Made by a program: the position numbers and the translations under genes
NCBI GenBank assembly: GCA_005765155.1
Contig: VCCP01000002.1
Span: forward strand, 2,666,001 to 2,730,000
Direction: 5' to 3'
DNA: 64,000 nt
DNA from: Zelopaecilomyces penicillatus
Taxonomy: Eukaryota > Ascomycota > Sordariomycetes > Hypocreales > Pseudodiploosporaceae
Notes under the pieces: generated by a model
The model's database searches: none
Told to the model about the DNA's origin: nothing
What the model saw: the letters and a program-made list of their open reading frames with translations, nothing else
In this document: positions 13,890 to 25,886 of the stretch, piece by piece
Layout of the letters: the number at the start of each line of letters is the position of its first letter
How positions within the stretch are numbered: position 1 is the stretch's first letter

Positions 13890-15180
13890 ATTATTATAGA
13901 TATCATTTAATTAACCCTTACTTTATTTATTATTAAGCTTTAGGCTCTATATAAAAAGAATATAGAACTTAAAGCTAAATTATAAGCTAAATAGAAAGAT
14001 CTTAGTAAAATCATTAAACCTTATAAGCTAGAATCTTTTATTGGATATTCTGGATTACTTTAAATATTCCTAATATAACTTAAAGCTTATTATTAGTTCT
14101 ATCCCTATTAATTATAGGAGGAATTTATAAAAATCCTATATACTATAGGATATATAGAGGGAGTTATCCTTAAATAATTCAAATCTATTATAAGAGATTA
14201 TATAAATAAGAAAAAGAAAGACTAGAATAATAAAATTAAAAAGATCTTTTAAAAATATAATAACTTTAAAGATATAATTAAAGAAGTCTTTAGGTAAATA
14301 GATAAGAAGAGAGCTATAATTAAAAAACTTAAACTATTATATTAATATAGATCAGCCTTGGACTATACCTTAGAATTTAGATAGATTACCTTATAGATCA
14401 CCTAGGAAGATAATACACTAATAGAGTACTTCTATAATAGACTTAAAGAAGAAGTTAAGGATAAACTCTTTAAAAAAGATAAACCTGAAAACTTAATTAA
14501 GTATATTAGAATAGCTATTAAGATTAATAATAGATAGTTTATATAATATAAATAAAGGAAAACTAAAGGATTAGAATAGAGTGATTTTAAATAAAAACTA
14601 TAATACTAATCTAATTAAGATAGATATAGGGAAGAATCTATTACCTATATATATACCTAGAATCCTAAAAGAATAGAACTTAATATAACCCAGAAAAGAG
14701 ATATATTAAAAGTCTAATATTATAACTATAATAAATATAGATATATCTCTTAGTAATATAAATAACCTAAGAAAGATAAGAAATCTTAGAAACCAATACC
14801 TAATGTATAATAAAGTATATATATTATAGCTATAAATAGATAAACCCTAGCTATAATAGGATAAAGAGAATAGGGATAAGAATAACCTAGAAACTATAGA
14901 TACCTTATACCCTAATAATTATTAATACTATAGACCATACTAACCCAATCCAATACTATATAATAAGACTAATAATTGGATATAAATATAGATAAGGAAG
15001 AATACTTTAAAGAGATTCCAGATCAATAAATAATCCCTGCTATAGATAATAAAAATACCCTAATTAAAGATAAAATAATAAGCAATAGCTTAGACTCCAG
15101 CTCTTTAGAATCCAAGAGCAAAGAACCTCTTAGAATAACTTAATACTATACTATACTATATTCATTATCTAAGAGTACTA
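13890..15180 (+). pseudogene. A2 gag, RIP-damaged
   Basis: About 14340-14530 reads Y-R-S-A-L-D-Y-T-L-E-F-R-*-I-T-L-*-I-T-*-E-D-N-T-L and continues Y-F-Y-N-R-L-K-E-E-V-K-D-K-L-F, a typical Ty3/gypsy Gag core. The Trp codon before E-D has become TAG. At 14718-14759 the nucleocapsid zinc knuckle is in register as C-X2-C-X4-H-X4-C, but all three Cys codons and the His codon now read TAT (Tyr). No start codon can be fixed and the limits are approximate. Confidence 0.7.
14718..14759 (+). other. Zinc-knuckle remnant with all four ligands mutated to Tyr
   Basis: Codon positions 1, 4, 9 and 14 of this stretch, where CCHC ligands belong, are all TAT. TGT/TGC to TAT and CAT to TAT are the G-to-A and C-to-T changes expected from RIP. 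The two codons before the last position are TAG and TAA, fitting former Arg/Trp and Gln. Confidence 0.65.
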
Positions 15181-18100
15181 CCTATAAATACCTTAGGGAA
15201 ATAGTAATCAAACTTATATAAGTATTAAGCTATATAAATAGAATTAACCTTTAACTTATAATTATTAAATATATTTATAAATAGATATTAAAAGAAGGCC
15301 TAAATATCCCTATCCTAGAAGACTACCTTAAAAGAGCCTTTATACTAAAAACTAACTATAATAAATACAAAGATAATTATATACTCCTAGACTTTAATTA
15401 TATTTTTTATAATAAAATTAATTGAATATTATATATTGATTTCTTTTATTTTTAATATTAGAAAATAAAAATCTAGAATGAATTCTTTTTATACTATATA
15501 GGAGTATAAGGAATTAAGAAAGTCCTTATAAGAGATTAATTTATTAACTAATATAAGACCAAGTACTTTATACCTTTTGGAATTAGTATATTTAAACTAT
15601 ACCCTAAGACCCTAGAAGAATATAAATAAGGAGCTAAAAATAAAGACTATAAGTCCATCTATTATAAGATTTATAAATAAAAAAAGCTTAAATTAGGATA
15701 TAATGGACTATAACTCATAAACTATAAAAAGAAGGATTTATATAATTATACCAACCTTAAGTATAATATACACTTATAATAGAAGCTGATATAATAGTAT
15801 AAAAGATAACTATTAGAAGATAATATCCTAGGGAGAACTTAATATAAAGCTATAATAGTGATCAATTATAATAAATCTTGATATAGATAATATATAGAAG
15901 AAAATAAATATATATATAAGGAAATAAAGAATCTCTATAAATAAGAATTCAACTTCTAAACCTATAAAAAAAGTCAAGCTAATCAAACTCTATATTATAT
16001 AATTATCTAAGGCCTAGATAGAATAAATTATAATAGACTATATAAAGAATATAATCCTAGAAACTTAAAAAATAAATAAAGTTATCTATAAGAGGGTTAT
16101 AGTATAATCCCTTATAAAAGACCCTCTATATAATAAGTACTAATAGGCTTAAACTAATAATAGAAATATAGATTATAAAATATTATTTTTATACTTTAAT
16201 AGATAGCAGAGCAATAGGTAATTATATATTACTAAAAGCTATGAATTATATATAATTATTATAGTATAATAAGAAAGAATTATATCTCTTATATAACCTA
16301 GAAGGAAATATCTTTACCTATAATAGAGAATAGATTAATAAAGAGACTAATTATCTCTAATTTAAAGTCCAAGAATATTAAGATAATACTATATTTAATA
16401 TAATAGATACTAAAGAATATAAACTTATATTAAGCTATCCCTGGTTATTTAATAGTAATCTATAGATTAATTAGAAGATAGGCCAGATATAATAAAGCAA
16501 TACTATATTATCCCTAAAAGATTATAAGGATCCAATAATAATAAGTAAAGCAAAGAAAGTATACTTTATAGCTATTAAGAAAGGCCTCCTATTAGGAAAT
16601 TATATTAAAAAATAATATAATAGTTAATAATAATAAACCTAATAGGTTATTACTGCCCTTAGGATAATAATAGAGTAATTATAAGAATACTTTAAGGATA
16701 AATCACCCTTAGATATAGAAAAATAATTTATATCTATACTAGAAGAATATTATAAATATATTAAACTATTTTATAAAGAGCTTAAAATAAAGCTTCTCTT
16801 ATATAATCAATAAAATCATAAAATTCAAATTATAAATAAAAAAAAGCCTATTTTTATCAAGATCTATATATTAAATACTAAGGAACTTAAAATATTATAA
16901 GAGTATCTTAATAAAATACTTGAAAAAGAGTATATTTAATTATTTATATCTAAAGTAGAATACCCTATTATATTTATATTAAAAAAGAATAGTAAACTAT
17001 AATTGATTATGGATTATTAATTATTAAATATAATTATAATTAAGGATTAGATATCCTTATTATTAATTAATAAACTATATAATTGATTATATAAAATAAA
17101 TTGGTTTATTACCTTAGACCTTAAAGGAGTATATAATTTAATTTAAATAAAGAAAGATAATAAATAGAAAACCGCTTTTAGAATTAAGTTTAGACTTTTT
17201 AAATATCTAATAATACCTTTCAGCCTAATCAATACCCCTATAATATTCTAATATATAATCAATAATATCCTCTAAGAATATTTAGATATCTTTATAATAG
17301 TCTATCTAGATGATATCCTGATCTTCTCTTGAATAGAAGAAGAATATAGAGAATATATCTATAAGGTATTATAACTATTATAAGATAATAACCTTCTTAT
17401 TAAACCAGAAAAATATAAATTTTATAAATAAATAATTATCTTCCTAGGATATATCTTCTTATTAGATAAAATTTGAATAGAATCAGTAAAAATCGCTGTA
17501 GTATATAATTAACTAATATTATAAAATATTATAAATATATAAGAGTTCTTAGGCTTTATTAACTATTATTGAAAGTTTATCTATAATTATAATAAAATAG
17601 CTATATCACTTATTAAATATATTAAGAAAGATTATAAATTCCTATAGAAATCTAATATAGATACTATATTTAAAAAACTTAAGAAATAAATCTATAAAGA
17701 ATCTATACTAGTAATATATAATCTAGATAAACCTATAGAACTTAAAACTAATACTTTAAACTATATTATTAGGGTATAGATTAAATAATAAGATAATAAA
17801 AATAGATTATAACCTATTATCTTCTACTCTAAGAAACTTTATAAAATAGAACTTAATTATCTAATCTATAATAAAGAATTTATAGCTATTATTAAAGTCT
17901 TTAATAAATTCTTATATTATTTATAAGGAAGTAATTATTAAATAAAGGTTTTTATTAATTATAAGAATATCTCTTACTTTACTATTATATAGAAGCTAAA
18001 TATATAATAAATCTATTATATAAAAACCCTTATAGATTATAATTATAAAATCATCTATTATAAAGGATCTAAAAATAATAGAGTAGATACTCTAAGCTAA

Positions 18101-19450
18101 TAAAATAACTATAATAATAGAAAGCCTTACTATAAGGGATAAATCTTCTAAATAACCAAATCAGGTATATTATAAATAAAGTTAAATACTATATATTAAA
18201 TTATATTAATTAATCCTATCTTAAAATGAGTTAAATAAGTATACTCCTTAGAAGATATAGTAAAAGTATTTAAAGGTATGAAATAGAAAGATAGATATTA
18301 TAAGTATAATAAGAAACTCTAGATACCTAAAGAACTCTAGAAAACCATTATACAAGAATTATATAAATCCCTTATTTATAATTACTAAGAAATTATAAAG
18401 ATTATAGAATAAGTATAAAGATACTATAGATTTAAAGGACTATAATAAATAATCTAGAAGGTTATAAATAACTGTATTATTTATAAACAAACCAAGCTAG
18501 TAAGATATAAACCATATAGAAAGCTATAACCATTATTAGTGTTTATATAATCATAGGAATTAATATTATTTAATTTTATTATTAAACTATCCCTATTAAT
18601 AGAATCCCTTATAGGAGTAGCCTATAACTTGATATAGGTTATTATAAAAAGATTAATAAAGTTCTTATACTTTATATCCTATCTTAAAGCAAGTTTAATA
18701 GAAGATCTTACCTATAGCTTTAATAGAGTGGTAGTAAGCTTATATAGCTTATTAGAGGAGATTATCTCTAATAGAGGAATAACCTTTATCTCTAAGTTTT
18801 AGTAAGGATTAATAAGATATCTTAGGACTAGATATAAACTCAATACTATCTATTATCTATAAATAGATAAATAAATAAAATAGATTAATCAAATTATTAA
18901 AGGATACTTATATACTTATATTAATTACTATTAAGATAATTAGATAAAATACCTATTAATTATATAACTAGCCTATAATATATCTATTTCTGAATTAATA
19001 TAACTTATACTAATATATGCTAATTATAGATTTATATTAGAAGTATTTTATTTATTATATTAAGAAGGATTAAAATCAGAAAAAGCTATGCTTAATATTA
19101 TATAAAAATAATAATTATATAAAGAACTCTATATATAACTCTAAATCATCTATAATAGAATAAAATATTATATAGATTAATAAAGATTAAAGGGATTAAT
19201 CTTTAAAGAGGAAGATATAGTATACCTTTTATACTATATACTAGGTAAAATTTCCTTAAATATTATAATAATATAATCAAGCAATAAATTAGATTTTAAG
19301 AAACTTAAACCTTTTAAAGTTAAGAAAGCTATTTCTAATATTAACTATAAACTTTCACTATCAAAGAATATATAGTTATACCCTATATTCTATATCTCCT
19401 TATTAAGTAAGGCACCTAATAATATAAAGAAATATATAATAATATAAATA
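15181..19450 (+). pseudogene. A2 pol: protease, RT, RNase H, integrase, RIP-damaged
   Basis: Protease: T-L-I-D-S-R-A-I-G-N-Y-I, with the catalytic Asp codon at 16202-16204 (D-S-G changed to D-S-R). RT: W-F-I-T-L-D-L-K-G-V-Y-N-L at about 17100-17140 and the intact catalytic box Y-L-D-D at 17303-17314, in Y-L-D-D-I-L-I-F-S. RNase H: E-L-K-T-N-T-L-N-Y-I-I near 17740-17770. Integrase: L-D/N-F-I-I-K-L near 18570, then T-I-Y-Y-L-*-I-D-K-*-I-K-*-I-N-Q at about 18843-18893, the damaged form of the conserved H-x-Q-T-D-G-Q-T box. A further P-I-F-Y-I-S-L-L-S-K-A-P stretch at about 19385 is the usual tail of the integrase module. A segment of about 1.4 kb between zinc knuckle and protease has no recognised domain but is present in the outer family A copy too. 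Confidence 0.8.
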
Positions 19451-20349
19451 AAAGCAATCAAAAAAGAATAGAAAATAAAAACAATATTAAACATTAGATA
19501 GAAAAATAAATAAAATAAATATCTTATTAAATAGAAAGGCTTTAGACCCAAAGATAATATATAGGAACCTATTAATTATTTAAATTATTATCATCTAATA
19601 TTATAATAATTCCTTTAGAACCAATTAGCCTAGCTAAAGACCCTAAATTAATAAACTTATCACCTAAACCCAAGGAAGACCAATCTATCTTATTCAAAGC
19701 ACCTAGGAACTATAAATCTAATATTATATAATACTTATATACCTCTAGGGCAGGAACTAGATCAATCCTATCCTTAATATCTAACTCCTTTAAACCCTAA
19801 TAAACCAACTTAAAGCTTTACTCTTTAGCCTTCTTCTTAAGCTTATAAATACAAGATAAATAGTTAAGAGCTAAAGAAAGCTATAACTATAATTTAGATA
19901 ATTAATCCTAGATATCTAAGATATTCTTTCTAGTTTTCTCTTCTTTAGAGTCTAGATAATAGTATTGCTTTAAAAGTTTTATTATTAATAAAATCAATAA
20001 AAATTAGATATTATATTATAAAGATAATATATATATAAGGATACTATTAAAACACTATTATAAGAGTAACCCTACTTTATATAAGCTATATAATAGCTAT
20101 TATTTTCTGCTATATAATAAGATTATTTTTATTTAAAATAATAAGAATATAGTATATCTATTAATTCATTATTAAAATCTATACCTTTAGCTAGTATAGA
20201 ATATTTAATACTCTTCTTTAAAGAATATTAAGGTTTCCTAATATAACCTAATATTATAAGAAATAATTTAATATAATATAAGTCCTATAACTTATAAATA
20301 TAAAGAAAAGAAGGAAAGGTATGCCTATAGGCCTTAAGGATAAGATCTT

Positions 20350-20361
20350 TTAAGAGGGAGA
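20350..20361 (+). other. Polypurine tract of A2
   Basis: AAGAGGGAGA lies a few bases before the right LTR, the expected place for the plus-strand primer of reverse transcription. Confidence 0.55.
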
Positions 20362-20366
20362 TATTA

Positions 20367-20817
20367 TATTATAACCCAATAGCCAAGGTTATATAATAGG
20401 CCTTGGTTATATGATTTGTGATATTACTAGGTATATACTAGAGGCTTGGAACTATATAGAATTGGATTATAATTCTAAAGGTAATCCTAGGCTCAGGATC
20501 ACTTCTAAAACCATAATCCAATAAGATAGCTTATAATTCTAAGTATAATCCAATAATAAGGATTATAACTTAAATTATAATCCAAGATATATATATATAT
20601 CCTTAATTTTCATTCTTTAAATATAGCTTAGATAGTTATTAATATACTTTTAACTTTATTATATTATTCATTATCGCTTACTATACTAATACTTAACCCT
20701 GGTTATGATACTCTATATCTATCACTAATATGATAGACCTATTGCTTAGAATGCCCTAACTCATCTGCCAATATAAACCCCTTTTATTAGGTTTATCCCT
20801 TAGAAATTCATTAAACA
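20367..20817 (+). repeat. A2 3' LTR
   Basis: This 451-bp LTR begins TATTATAACCC and ends ATTAAACA, retaining the terminal CA. It keeps more C and G than the 5' LTR in places (for example GACCTATTGCTTAG near its end) and fewer in others, so both LTRs were hit independently. Confidence 0.85.
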
Positions 20818-23800
20818 TTATAATTATCTTAAAAAGATAGCTATTCTTAAATAAGTTTTTAGATTAGTTAATATTATTAATATCTTTAATTTCCTTAATA
20901 TATCTATTCTATCTTTTATTATACTTATCTTAAATATATTAATCCAGAAATCAAGTAATTTAATTAATAGGTATATATAAAAGGATTTTAATAATAATAT
21001 TATTAATTATAAATTTTTAAATAGTTTTAATACTATATATAAATAATTATAGTATTCCTTAAAGGTATTATTAAATATAATTATATTATTAATATATACT
21101 CTAATAAAATCTTTATAGAAGTATAATCTTTAATCTATAAATTATTATATAAAAGCTAGATTATTTTTAAATCCTATTAATACTATATAAGATATTTCTA
21201 ATTCTTATAAATTAATAATAATTATTCTATCTTTATATTTATTATATACTAATAATTAATAGAAAAATATTAATATATCTAGTATTAATATATATTTCTT
21301 TCTTCTTAAAAATAAAATTATCTTTTCTTATAAAGGAATAGGATAGATATTTAATACTATAATTTTATTTAATTATCTTAAATCTATAATTATTCTATCT
21401 TTTTATTTTCCTTTAATCTATTATTAAATAATAAAAATAGGATAATTAAAAGGTATTAGTTTTCTTATCTAATTTATATATCCTTATCTATAGAGCTTAT
21501 TTATTATATTATTAAGAAATTTTCTATCTTTAATCCTTAATAGATATAATCTTATTATTGGTTTTTCTTTCTATTAGCCTTTTATAAGATTGATTTTTAT
21601 TTTATCTTTATTATCTATTAAAATAATCTCTTAATTATACTATATATTATAGGCTTTGATTAATTTTATAATCACTTTAGTTTTAATAGGATTTATAGTA
21701 TATATATAAATTCCTTATTTAATCTTAATTTCTTTTAGTTTAATTAATTTTATAGTAGATCTTTTTTTTATATTCTTAATATTACTTTTATCTATTAAAT
21801 ATAACTTAACTTATTCTTATAATACCTTTAAAGATAATTTTAATACTTTAATTATTTTATTAAATAGATTAAATTTATTATTTATTACTTTTATATAATT
21901 TATTATTATATTAATATTTTCTTATAATATTATATAATATCTATACCTATTATAGTTATTTAAATATTCTAGCTTTTATTTATATTAATACTTTATCGAT
22001 TTATTTATATTATTTATTATTATAATCTAGTTAATTATTAATAGTATACTAGGAGTATTTATTATATATATATAATCTATTATAATTATATCTTTTAATA
22101 TAAAATAGTATACCCTTTTTATAAAATATAGATTATAATAATTAAGGTAAGTATAATTTATTAGTATTTATTTCTTTAATCTTAATAGTATTATTATATT
22201 CTATACTATTATAACTCTTTAATAAATTAATTTATATTTTATCTATATTTTAAAGGATATTATTATATTATAAATTATATAGATTTTTAATTTCTTCCTT
22301 ATAATTAAGATATTAATACTATATTTATTAATAAAATTTATCTCTAATACTATATTAGGTTTTAAATCCTTTATTAACCAGGCATTAACTATAAAATAAA
22401 TATATATTAAATTTCTATTAATTTAATCTATAATATAGAAATCGAATCTAGCTTTATTAATAATTTTTAATAATCTAATCATTCCTTATATTAGTTTTGG
22501 TTTATCTATTTTATAGAAGATTATATTTAATAAATTTTTTTAAAGCTACTCTTTATTAATTAATATATCTAAGTATACTAAATCTATTACTATAATTATA
22601 ATTATCCTATCTAATAAAAATTTTATCTTAATCTTTAAATAGTTATATCTTATTAATTTATTATTATTTAATTTTTAATTTATTTTAATTATTTAATCTT
22701 ATTAAAAATAAAGAAATATTTTAGTTTAATCTTCTTTTCTTTTTTATTAATTAAAAATTTCTATTTAATATAATAGCTTAAAGGATTTATTAAATACTTT
22801 TTTTCTTAATACTATATAATTATTTATAAATATATAATATATTAATAAAGACCTTATTTTAAAATATATATTATATTTTAGATAATTCTTTTATATATCT
22901 TTATCTTTATTAATAATATATTTAAATAATAAAGTAAATAATTTAAAAGATAGGATCTATTAAGATAAGGATTTTTCTATTATTATAAATACTAAGAATA
23001 AATTATAAAAAGAATTAAAAGAGATTTTATTAATATTATCTAATATATAATAGCTTTTATTAAAATTATAAATAATAAATTTAAATATTATTTAATATCT
23101 AATAGCCTTTAATTATTATTTATACTTTTTAATATCTTTATCTTTTATATTAATATTAATATCTTTATTATCTTTATCCTAATAATAAATATAATTATTT
23201 TATACTTAATATCCAAATATCTATTATTAATATTAAATAAATTAAGTATTTTTTTTATTTTAATAATAATATTAATTATTTTATTAATAGGTATTATTAT
23301 TAAATCTTATATTTAATCCTTTATAAAAATCATTCTATTAATTTAATCTATTATATAAAAAAATATATCTTATTTATCCTTAAGGGTTTATTTATTCTTT
23401 ATTATAAAAAAATCTATTTAATCTTTAATTTATCTAATTTATTAAATAATTATATAATTTTATTTTTATAAATCCTTTATATATATTTTAATCTATTATA
23501 AAGGTTTAATCTATTTATTATAGATTTTATAATTATTATCTTTATTAATTAGAATATTAATTATTCTATCTATAATATATCTAATTATCTAATTTATTAG
23601 ATATATATTTTAATAAAAGGAAAACAATATATATAATAATATTAATACTATCTATAGAACTATAGGGTGATTTTAGGGTAATTATATAGCTAGTATAGTC
23701 TATAAGGATTGAATAGGTAAGAAAAGCTATAAAGCAGCGATATAATGAATTAAACTTGAGGGATTAATTGATTATCTTATAACTGATTAGATAAAGAAGA

Positions 23801-25754
23801 TAGCTTTTTAATAGCTAGTCTTTTGAATGCACTGGAAAATTCTTAGGTAGAAGGGGGAAAAAAAACTTGAATTCGATGATATCTACCTGTTCAAATGGCC
23901 CAGGTATGGCCTATCTATTTATACAGTTCAATCCCCCTAAGTGCAGCTTATATAGCTATAGCTTAGTCAACTAGTAAGGGGGTATATTTAACCCAGCTAT
24001 TAAAATATATTAATTCTATTATTTTTGTATTATCTATTTAATAATATCTTAATATAGCTATATTAAAAGATAATTTAATTTTATTAAGTATTATTTATTA
24101 GGCTTATTATTTTTTATAAATATATTTAAGATATTTATTTAGACTTATATCTTCTTATAAATAAAAAATCAGTTTATTAAGGGATTTATTTAAATAAATA
24201 TAGATTTAATTTAATTATTAATTAACTATTTTAAATCTAATTACTCTTATTATTTAAAATAGTTTTAAAGCCTATTCCTTAATATTAATACCTTAATAAT
24301 AATCTTTTTTGGAATATTTTATAATTAATAATTACCTAATAATATTAACTTTATCTATTCTAAACTACTTCTATAATATTATAACCTATATATTAATAGA
24401 TCTTTTAATAATTTAATATTATTATTCTATTATTATATTAATCTATTAATATAATACTTTTTTATAAAGTAATTAGAAAAGATTTATATAAATAATTTTA
24501 ATATAGGATAAGTAAGTTATATTATCTTAAATACTTTTAATAAAAAGATATATATTTCTTTAAATAATATCACCTCTGATTTATACTATATCTAATCTAT
24601 TAAAAGACTTTTCTAATCTAAGATTAAATATTCTAATCTTTTATATCTTCTAATTATTATATTAAACTTATATAATTCTTTATAGTTAATTATTTACTTT
24701 ATTATTTGATTTATTTATTATATTCTTAATTATCTATTTAAGTAATATCTAAAATTATTTATTTAATAAATTAATAGAAAATATTATATTTAATACTATT
24801 AAAGGAATCTCTTAATTATTTATTATAAAGGTATTCTATACTTTAATTATACTATCTTTTTATACTTTAGAATAAATAAATAATTGTTAATAAAATAATA
24901 AGAATAGATTAATTAATAAAGATAATAATAATAATATAGAATTATTTAATAATAATAAAGCTATCTATAATAATACCCTAGGAAAAGTATAGTTAATATT
25001 ATATATATTTTATTTCTTAATATTAAATAATATAATAGATCTTTTTTATACTTTCTTACTTAAAAGAAGGTTTTAATCTATTCCTTTTAATAACTATTAA
25101 TAATATTATCTAATTTAATTAAAAGATATAAATCTAATTACTAGCTTATCCTTTAATAATTTCTCTAATATTAATATAGCTTTATATAGAAATCCTATTT
25201 ATAGCTATTTATTCTAATTTAATAATTTAATATTATTATTTATTTATCTAAAGTTAATAGGAATAAATAAAAATATTATATTTAGATATATATTTCTTAA
25301 TACTTTATTAATAACTATTAATCTATTATTATTAATACAATAATAGGGTATTAATAGTATTATATTAATAATTATATTATTTAATTTAGGTTCTAGATAT
25401 TATTTATATTATTTCTATAAATACTAAGCAAATTTACCCTTTCTTTCTATCCAATCTAATAAGAAATAGGATAATAGATTTTAAATAATTATAGTATTTT
25501 CTAATAATTCCTTAGCTTTTTTAATATCCTTTTTAATAATAATAGATATATATAGATATTTTATTTAAGCAAATTTAATAATATATTTAGTGATTAGAAT
25601 ATTATTATTTATATTTAGATAGTTATCTTAATAATAAAAAAATTTATTAATAGACTTAATTATTAGATTATTAAGTTTAAGTAAAGTAAAGTTTATAAGT
25701 GATTATTATATAGGGATAGGGATTGTATAACTATTACAAGCAATTACTATCAGT
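20818..25754 (-). pseudogene. B1 RT and gag side plus leader, RIP-damaged
   Basis: On the minus strand the RT shows I-I-I-D-L-R-*-L-N-K-I at about 21380-21350 and an active-site box V-Y-I-N-N-I-I-I-F at about 21099-21073; Val-Asp-Asp has become Ile-Asn-Asn. The segment 22420-24560 aligns with relic B0, and 24400-25750 contains the 5' leader. It is interrupted at about 23645-24000 by a less AT-rich island with no counterpart in B0. Confidence 0.65.
23645..24000 (-). mobile_element. Less-mutated insertion inside B1, probable solo LTR (family D)
   Basis: About 350 bp of clearly higher GC interrupts the B1 sequence; the flanks on both sides align to B0 but this block does not. On the minus strand it contains CTGTATAAATAGATAGG, a good TATA box with a GGGGGATTGAA stretch just before it, which suggests an LTR promoter. 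There is no coding potential, no terminal inverted repeat, and no internal region. The exact ends and any target duplication are not resolved. A MITE or another non-coding insertion is the alternative. Confidence 0.45.
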
Positions 25755-25886
25755 TATTATATATAAAAGGATGATTCTATTTTCTATCTAATCTAATAAT
25801 CTAGCTAGTTATTTAATAATCTAATTAAGAGGATAAAGGAATAAAGGGATAACTATTCCAATAGTCTGATATAAATAATCACAACA
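25755..25886 (-). repeat. B1 LTR, right (5' LTR of the minus-strand element)
   Basis: This 132-bp copy of 9171-9302 has a better preserved CACAACA terminus. The bases to its left (minus strand ACTGATAGTAATTGC) should hold the primer binding site; I do not recognise the tRNA. Confidence 0.8.

Larger units (their letters stand above)
13368..20817 (+). mobile_element. Complete Ty3/gypsy element, family A, best preserved copy (A2)
   Basis: The 7450-bp element has two 451-bp LTRs. Domains in order: Gag core (about 14340-14570), zinc knuckle (14718-14759), protease (about 16190-16225), RT (about 16880-17500), RNase H (about 17740-18100), integrase (about 18250-19340). A polypurine tract lies just before the right LTR. 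TTAT occurs on both outer sides (13364-13367 and 20818-20821) and may be the target duplication, though it carries little information here. Family A copies also lie at 5769-9170 and 25887-29263 on the other strand. A2 sits inside B1 and is the least mutated gypsy in the window, so it inserted late. It cannot move on its own because every frame carries many stops. Confidence 0.88.
9171..25886 (-). mobile_element. Complete family B gypsy element (B1), carrying two later insertions
   Basis: The element has direct 132-bp LTRs at 9171-9302 and 25755-25886 and is flanked by TTAAT. Without the nested A2 element it measures about 9.3 kb. On the minus strand the order from right to left is LTR, gag side, RT (active-site box at 21085-21096), then integrase. 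RT before integrase defines Ty3/gypsy. The integrase side lies left of A2 and aligns with the plus-strand relics at 32000-32600 and 37740-38300. No frame is intact. The nested A2 element and the island at 23645-24000 are younger than B1. Confidence 0.8.
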
